A stretch of DNA of 64,000 nucleotides from positions 1-64,000 of the forward strand of contig SMSL01000006.1 in assembly GCA_007859995.1 (NCBI GenBank), written 5' to 3'. The stretch is from Candidatus Brocadiaceae bacterium S225. Lineage in GTDB: Bacteria > Planctomycetota > Brocadiia > Brocadiales > Scalinduaceae. Positions 59,028-64,000 of the stretch are shown here, one piece after another. The notes under the pieces are model-generated. The model was not told the DNA's origin and did no database searches. It saw only the letters and a list, made by a program, of their open reading frames with translations. A program made the position numbers and the translations under genes. The number at the start of each line of letters is the position of its first letter. The first letter of the stretch is position 1.

Positions 59028-61205
59028 TTATAATTGCATAAGTATATCGCTCACTTCTTTTATAGTAGAAATATATTTTGCCGAAGCCTGAAACGCTTGC
59101 TGAAATCTGATAGTATTTATCATCTCTTCTTCGATAGAAACACCTGATATTTCCTGCCTTCTATTCTCAAGATTAGTTAGCAATGATTCAAAACTATCTT
59201 TCTCGCTTGCTCTTTCTGCAGTTTCAATACCTAATTGGGCGACGGAACCATGCAGAAAATCGTAGAATGTTGAACTATTTGTTAATTTACTATTTTGCAA
59301 ATCTAGAAGTCTCAATGAATTTGTGTTATCTCCCTGTGAACCTGTTGATGCAGCTGCTATTCGCGTTACGTCGTCAATGATATATTGTGATACACTAATA
59401 GAAGAGGCATCATTTCCACCAAAAAAAGTGTTCAAACCCAAAGAACTGAGTACGTTGCTGGTGTCCGGATCATTTGTGACATCAACTGTTAGTGTGTTTC
59501 CCACAGCAATATTTCCACTATCAAATTTTATAGATACTCCGTCAGTTATTTGTAAGTAATTGCCGAGAGTATATGATGAACCCACGTCAAGATTTGCTAA
59601 AATTTTTCCTGTAGCATCAGTGACCCTGATCAGGGCAGAGCCTGTACCCATAGTACCTGTTCCTGCATCAACAACATTCAGGGTAAAAATATCATTGTCG
59701 TCGCCTGTATAATGTCCGGAAAGAGCGGTTAGAGAGGAACCAATACTGCCAGGATTGGTGTCCAGCTGATTTGTGAAATTATATGTATGTCCGCTGTCCG
59801 AGGTAATGGTCATAACGCCATTTGTAACACTGGAATTAATATTTGCAATGCCGGCAATCTTTGCTGAGAGTGTATTGAGCGTTTCATCCGCAGTAATACT
59901 TATACTGGATTTTGTGATTGTGTTTGATGAGTCTGTGACAGTTACATAAAGAGTGCCATCTGTTATGCTGGTTGCTGCGGCAACCGCATTAGTATATGCT
60001 CCGCTTACTGTCAGTTGAGTATTACTGTCAACTGACGTAATTTTATAATAATTTCCGTCGGCAAGCCTGGCCCAGTCATTAACTTTTACATTGTCGGTAA
60101 ATGATGTTCCAGACCCTGTGACAGTAGTAGTACTATCTCCATTATCTGTGCTTGTTACTGAGCCTGTAGTATATGTATTGACTGATGGTGCATAAGGAAG
60201 CCCAGTGTCTGTTAATAATGCCGTGGCGCTGTTGACTACATTCGTGCTGGTTAATGTGGTAAAACCTCCACTCAAACCTACGCCTTCACTGTGAATGTTG
60301 TTAATTTCCTTGATGAAACTGGCGGCAATGGTATCGATATCATTCATATATTTAGGTATTGTTATATTTTGCATGTTGACCAGACCTTGTAATTCACCAC
60401 TATTTAAATTAGCGACTGCTAACCCATGGATGTTTGCAATTCCCTCTCCTGCGATTGACGTTGTGATTTTTTCTGTTAGATTTCCATGCACAACTAAAGT
60501 GCCGCCTAAAAGGATATCAACCGAACTGTTGTCGTTATTTGAGATTACTTTAATGTCTCCCAATTCGCTTAATTGGGTAATGAGTTGGTCTCTCTTATCC
60601 AGCATGTCATTAGCGGTAGCATTGTCAGAGCCTAACTCTATATCATTAATTCTTCTGTTTAATAATGCAATTTCACTTGTTATGCTATTCAAAGATGTAA
60701 CTTTTGACTCAATTCTCTGGCTAACATTGACCTTTAGATTTGTAAATTGTTCAGATAAGGAACGAAAACTATGGGTAACCAGGTTTTGAGCGTCTTGCAA
60801 TAGCTGATATCTTGTGCTGACAAGTTCGGGACTGGTTGACATATCCTGAATACTCGAAAAAAACTTTCCCAACATGCCATTCAAACTAGACTCAGACAAT
60901 TCATTATAAATGGCTTCAATATTATTAAGTGTATCACTTTGAACATTTGCATTACCCAGCAAAGAAGTGAAGTTGGTTATTTGGGTGTTTAATAATTCAT
61001 CCTTAATTCTCTGTATTGTATCAATCGTCACACCAGAACCGATAGCGCCAAATGTGGTCGTGTCGGGTGTTCTGGCGGTAATTGCAAGTCGTTGCCTGCT
61101 ATACCCGGGAGTATTTGCATTAGCAATATTATGACCTATCGTTTGAAGGGCGCTTTGTGCGGTAAGAAGGCCGGATAGTCCTATTGATAAATCGGATGAA
61201 GCCAT
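59028..61205 (-). CDS. flgK: Flagellar hook-associated protein FlgK
   Basis: A 725-residue hook-associated protein 1. N-terminus: LSIGLSGLLTAQSALQTIGHN with the ANTPGYSRQR motif (residues ~5-40). C-terminus: ISGVSIEEEMINTIRFQQAFQASAKYIST (residues ~675-715), the HAP1 signature. The middle (about 330-600) is an enlarged Thr/Ser-rich beta domain (for example TVTGSGTSFTDNVKVNDWARL), which is longer than in E. coli FlgK (547 residues) and would be surface exposed, a possible glycosylation target. It lies between flgN and flgL. Confidence 0.93.
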   Translation of the reverse strand: MASSDLSIGLSGLLTAQSALQTIGHNIANANTPGYSRQRLAITARTPDTTTFGAIGSGVTIDTIQRIKDELLNTQITNFTSLLGNANVQSDTLNNIEAIYNELSESSLNGMLGKFFSSIQDMSTSPELVSTRYQLLQDAQNLVTHSFRSLSEQFTNLKVNVSQRIESKVTSLNSITSEIALLNRRINDIELGSDNATANDMLDKRDQLITQLSELGDIKVISNNDNSSVDILLGGTLVVHGNLTEKITTSIAGEGIANIHGLAVANLNSGELQGLVNMQNITIPKYMNDIDTIAASFIKEINNIHSEGVGLSGGFTTLTSTNVVNSATALLTDTGLPYAPSVNTYTTGSVTSTDNGDSTTTVTGSGTSFTDNVKVNDWARLADGNYYKITSVDSNTQLTVSGAYTNAVAAATSITDGTLYVTVTDSSNTITKSSISITADETLNTLSAKIAGIANINSSVTNGVMTITSDSGHTYNFTNQLDTNPGSIGSSLTALSGHYTGDDNDIFTLNVVDAGTGTMGTGSALIRVTDATGKILANLDVGSSYTLGNYLQITDGVSIKFDSGNIAVGNTLTVDVTNDPDTSNVLSSLGLNTFFGGNDASSISVSQYIIDDVTRIAAASTGSQGDNTNSLRLLDLQNSKLTNSSTFYDFLHGSVAQLGIETAERASEKDSFESLLTNLENRRQEISGVSIEEEMINTIRFQQAFQASAKYISTIKEVSDILMQL

Positions 61206-61241
61206 TATAGTCTTTCTTTAATAATGTTTTAAATTTTTTTA

Positions 61242-61757
61242 TCAGGCATTGATTTCAAACATTAACCTATGCAGTTCAGGTTCTTTAAATTTACCTGATT
61301 GTTGATATGTACTGTCATTCATCGATTCAGTACATATTGATTTTATAAGATTATTTATATATTCGAGTGAGTATTTTGTGAGCGTTGTATTGGATTTATT
61401 AACTTTTTCAACTTTTGTAATTATTTCGACAATAATATCAAATTGCTCTTTTATACAGCTCTTATACGGTTCTTGAATATGTTCAATCATATTGCTGAGT
61501 TTTGTAGATTCACTATTAATCCCTAACGTTTTATTTGTCGTGCGCAATATGTATCTTCTTTTTTCTTCAAGAAGAAGGATCGTTTCTGCAAGATTGCGCT
61601 CTTGATAAATCACGGATTCAAGTTTGTCTATATCTCCGGAAATTATGTGTTGCTGCTTTTCCTGTGCAGTAAGGAATATGTCCTTATACGTAAGAATCAT
61701 CTTGTCCAGTGTTTCAGAAAGATTTTGTAGGAGATTTTTCAAGATATTTTGTTCCAT
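61242..61757 (-). CDS. flgN: FlgN-type flagellar export chaperone
   Basis: A 171-residue, mostly helical protein in the position expected for the FlgK/FlgL chaperone. Heptad-like helices (LSETLDKMILTYKDIFLTAQ; IEHIQEPYKSCIKEQFDIIV) match the FlgN fold. Sequence identity to known FlgN is not obvious to me; the call rests on size, coiled-coil character and the flgJ-flgN-flgK order. It is 36 bp upstream of flgK. Confidence 0.75.
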   Translation of the reverse strand: MEQNILKNLLQNLSETLDKMILTYKDIFLTAQEKQQHIISGDIDKLESVIYQERNLAETILLLEEKRRYILRTTNKTLGINSESTKLSNMIEHIQEPYKSCIKEQFDIIVEIITKVEKVNKSNTTLTKYSLEYINNLIKSICTESMNDSTYQQSGKFKEPELHRLMFEINA

Positions 61758-61766
61758 TTTATTAAG

Positions 61767-62087
61767 TTACAGATTTTTTTGTTCTCTACGAAGTTGTTGA
61801 GCAAGTACTTTTGCAATACCAAGTCCGCCACTACTAGCCATTTCTTCTGAGAGTGATGAGTGCATGAGCCCTTCATATATTTTAGTTGCACTATTTTCTT
61901 CAAATAATTCAGATTTAGGTACTGTTTCCCACATCGCCTTTATGACCATATTCAATAGTACCGCTTCAAAGTCTTGAGCTGCTTTTTGAAGCTCATGATC
62001 TGATTTTGCATTGTTTTTCAATCCATTTATCGAGTTCTCTGTTTTGGCCGCATTTAACATGAACTCGTTATTGAATGGTATTTCCAT
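61767..62087 (-). CDS. flgJ: Rod-binding protein FlgJ (N-terminal domain only)
   Basis: A 106-residue protein with the rod-scaffolding domain of FlgJ: KAAQDFEAVLLNMVIKAMWETVPKSELF (residues ~34-61) and YEGLMHSSLSEEMASSGGLGIAKVLAQQL at the C-terminus. It lacks the muramidase domain of enterobacterial FlgJ, as in many other phyla, so peptidoglycan cutting would need a separate enzyme. It is 9 bp upstream of flgN and 26 bp below flgI. Confidence 0.9.
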   Translation of the reverse strand: MEIPFNNEFMLNAAKTENSINGLKNNAKSDHELQKAAQDFEAVLLNMVIKAMWETVPKSELFEENSATKIYEGLMHSSLSEEMASSGGLGIAKVLAQQLRREQKNL

Positions 62088-62113
62088 TTTATTTCCCTGT
62101 GATATTGTTAATG

Positions 62114-63235
62114 TTACATAATTATAAGTTCTGCATGAAGTGCACCTGCTGTATGTATGGCCTGGAAGATTGCCATGAGATCTCTTGGCGTTACTCCAAG
62201 AACATTTAATGCACGAGCTATTTCTGATATACTTACGCCATCAGGTATTATGTGTAGTTTTGCTTCCTCTTCTTCGACATCAATGGTTGTACGATCCAGT
62301 TCTTTGGTAGTTGCACTGTCCGGGGCAAAAGAACCGGGTTGAGATGCCTCGGTCTTTTCACTTATTGTGATAGTGAGGCTGCCGTGTGCAACTGCAACCG
62401 TAGAGATTTTGACATTTTCCCCGGCAACAATTGTTCCCGTTCTTTCGTTGATAACCACTCTGGCTATAGCATCCGGTGTAATCGGCAATTCTTCAATTTT
62501 GGAAATAAACTGAGTTACCATTTTCATCGTTCTGTATGCCGGTGGCGGTTTGATTTCTATTTCTGCCGCGCTTACTGCCAGAGCGGAATCAGGGTATATC
62601 GCGTTGACAACATCCATTAAACGTGTAGCTGTGGTAAAATCTGTATCTTTTAAGGTCAACCGGATAGAGTTTTCATGAAAAAGATGAACAGGTATCTCCT
62701 TTTCAACCATTGCACCGCCAGGTATGTTAGCAGTTGTAGCTATATTTTTTCTTTTGTCAGCGGCTTTTCCACCAACACTAAAACCACCTCCGAGGGATAG
62801 AGGCCCCTGTGCAACCGCATATACTTCATTGTCAATTCCTTGAAGTGTAGTGTGTACAAGAACGCCACCTTCCAGGCTTTTAGCATCACCAATTGACGAG
62901 ACAAGGACGTCCATTCTATCTCCGGGTTTAGCAAAAGGGCGTATACTTGCTGTTAACAGAACTCCTGCAATATTTTTCGAATTAAAATCAGCCGCAGTTA
63001 TAATTGCACCAAGTTTTTCAAATACATTCTTCGCCAGCTGTTTTGTAAAATCAATTTTGTCTCCTGATCCACTTAAACCGATTACGAGACCATAGCCGAA
63101 TAAATAGTTTTCTCGCATACCCTGAACATTTGCAACATCCTTGATGCGTGTGGTTACGCTTCCCTGTACTGGAGCAAATGAGGAGAATAAGAACGTTATA
63201 ATTAAAACAATAATATAAAATTTAGATCGAAACAT
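62114..63235 (-). CDS. flgI: Flagellar P-ring protein FlgI
   Basis: A 373-residue periplasmic P-ring protein. Signal peptide with core IIVLIITFLFSSFAPVQG (cleavage likely near residue 25). The mature N-terminus RIKDVANVQGMRENYLFGYGLVIGLSGSGD is the FlgI hallmark, and the C-terminus (LNVLGVTPRDLMAIFQAIHTAGALHAELIIM) is complete. It implies an outer membrane and peptidoglycan of Gram-negative type. A sigma54 promoter lies about 63 bp ahead of it, so it probably begins a transcript separate from flgH. Confidence 0.95.
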   Translation of the reverse strand: MFRSKFYIIVLIITFLFSSFAPVQGSVTTRIKDVANVQGMRENYLFGYGLVIGLSGSGDKIDFTKQLAKNVFEKLGAIITAADFNSKNIAGVLLTASIRPFAKPGDRMDVLVSSIGDAKSLEGGVLVHTTLQGIDNEVYAVAQGPLSLGGGFSVGGKAADKRKNIATTANIPGGAMVEKEIPVHLFHENSIRLTLKDTDFTTATRLMDVVNAIYPDSALAVSAAEIEIKPPPAYRTMKMVTQFISKIEELPITPDAIARVVINERTGTIVAGENVKISTVAVAHGSLTITISEKTEASQPGSFAPDSATTKELDRTTIDVEEEEAKLHIIPDGVSISEIARALNVLGVTPRDLMAIFQAIHTAGALHAELIIM

Positions 63236-63515
63236 AAATTTATCCCTTAAGCGCTGATTAAAATAATTTTGTATTACAGAATTTGTTTAGTTAAAAAAGC
63301 AATAATTGTACCAAAAACAAATTAATTTCAAATAATGCTAAGGCATTGATTTCCTATCGCTTAGGGAGTTGTCAATTAACCTGCATATTGATGTTAAGAA
63401 ATAAAGTAGTCAATTATTGCACAGGATGTACATTTTTTCCCTAATGGCTGTACTTCCTGGAAAAGCGAGGAATTAATATTGTATTACAGGCACCGAAGAT
63501 ATAACGTTTATGAGT
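63236..63515. other. Intergenic region between flgH and flgI
   Basis: About 280 bp within the flagellar cluster. The key feature is the sigma54 promoter at 63298-63313. No gene was seen. Confidence 0.6.
63298..63313 (-). promoter_or_regulatory. Sigma54 (RpoN) promoter of flgI
   Basis: Read on the minus strand: TGGTACAATTATTGCT, matching TGGYACRNNNNTTGCW at every fixed position, with GG and GC separated by 10 bp. The expected start is near 63287, about 52 nt before the flgI ATG. RpoN control of flagellar genes is known in several phyla. Confidence 0.75.
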
Positions 63516-64000
63516 TTAGAATGGCCAGATAACATCTTTGATTCTGTTAAACCAACCTTTAGATCCTGCTCTGGTAAGCCAACCTTTACCGGTAAGTCCA
63601 AAAAGGACGTTAGACATCTTACTTGATGCTACAGTATTGGCGGTTGTTATATCGATAGGTCTGGCGATGCCAGTGAGTGTCAGGGTATATTTTTCCTTGT
63701 TTACAGCTATATCCCTCTTTCCTTCAAGGGCAAGATTGCCGTTGTCCAGCACTTCCACTACCATTGCCGTAATTGTTACAGATACAGACTTGTCGACATC
63801 ATTAGAGCCTCCACCACTAAAGGCTCCGGTGTATTCAGTTGAGAATGTGTTAGCTGCTCTACTATCCTGGATCCTGGCATTACGTCCGCTTGATAGTGCA
63901 TGCCTGAGACCTGTCATAAAGTTGTCATTGTCAATTGATCCGGAGGACGAACTGGTGTTATCAGTAGTATTTGTTTCGGTATTAAGAATATTAGCCGTTT
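63516..64000 (-). CDS. flgH: Flagellar L-ring protein FlgH (C-terminal part; 5' end beyond window)
   Basis: The frame is open to the window edge at 64000; 161 residues are visible, 5' end cut by the window. SVTITAMVVEVLDNGNLALEGKRDIAVNKEKYTLTLTGIARPIDI is the FlgH C-terminal core (the GSL-type IARPxDI block), and ANTVASSKMSN matches the usual near-terminal segment. The visible upstream part is Ser/Thr/Asn-rich, as in the surface loop of FlgH. The tail GKGWLTRAGSKGWFNRIKDV ends in WPF. Outer-membrane L-ring assembly follows. Confidence 0.9.
   Translation of the reverse strand, partial: TANILNTETNTTDNTSSSSGSIDNDNFMTGLRHALSSGRNARIQDSRAANTFSTEYTGAFSGGGSNDVDKSVSVTITAMVVEVLDNGNLALEGKRDIAVNKEKYTLTLTGIARPIDITTANTVASSKMSNVLFGLTGKGWLTRAGSKGWFNRIKDVIWPF

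Overview
The window reads as a chromosome segment of a low-GC Gram-negative bacterium. It carries P-ring and L-ring flagellar genes, a heptose pathway and a lipoprotein. The style of the genes (type III glutamine synthetase, many cobalamin-type and SPASM radical SAM proteins, TPR-glycosyltransferase fusions, a RuBisCO-like protein) makes me suspect Planctomycetota, perhaps Brocadiales. No marker gene here proves that.

Region 1 (about 0.3-10.7 kb, housekeeping): a GT4 glycosyltransferase, a pentapeptide-repeat protein, two tandem stand-alone CheY-like receivers, pyrE-pyrF behind a clear sigma70 promoter, a RuBisCO-like protein fused to a cupin, a DUF1566 protein, and type III glutamine synthetase. 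The RLP-cupin fusion is the most notable gene. In Rhodospirillum rubrum a separate RLP and a separate cupin act in sequence to turn methylthioribulose-1-P into DXP plus methanethiol; here both seem to sit on one chain.

Region 2 (about 10.7-28.7 kb, accessory): a defence and toxin-antitoxin island that is largely decaying. Intact parts are an IetA/IetS (AAA+ ATPase and subtilisin) pair, a TumE-type toxin pair, two antitoxins (DUF433, DUF104), a P-loop ATPase, an NMT1-type ABC importer whose ATPase has an amber codon at the catalytic Glu, and small soluble enzymes (HAD, Rnk, Ogt, isochorismatase-like, DUF3124). Broken parts are an AAA/DUF4276 pair, DUF5615 and PIN toxins, a GIY-YIG nuclease, a dynamin-like GTPase and an enolase C-terminus. 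Three copies of an approximately 168-bp MITE with about 17-bp terminal inverted repeats and 9-bp target duplications lie here. A second element of about 132 bp occurs twice, with its hairpin loop inverted between copies.

Region 3 (about 28.8-57.2 kb, all on the minus strand): a long surface-glycan or modification locus. It holds ten radical SAM genes (four with an N-terminal B12-type domain, six SPASM-like), GT2, GT4 and GT39-like glycosyltransferases (two fused to TPRs), GDP-heptose genes gmhA-hddA-hddC, a DegT aminotransferase, an epimerase, and an oxidoreductase-acyltransferase-zinc ribbon fusion. No precursor peptide or wzx/wzy gene was recognised.

Region 4 (57.2-64 kb, minus strand): csrA, fliW, flgL, flgK, flgN, flgJ, flgI and the 3' part of flgH, with a near-perfect sigma54 promoter before flgI. 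The shared strand and abutment with the glycan locus suggest flagellar or surface glycosylation, which is inference. No rRNA, tRNA or CRISPR array was recognised.
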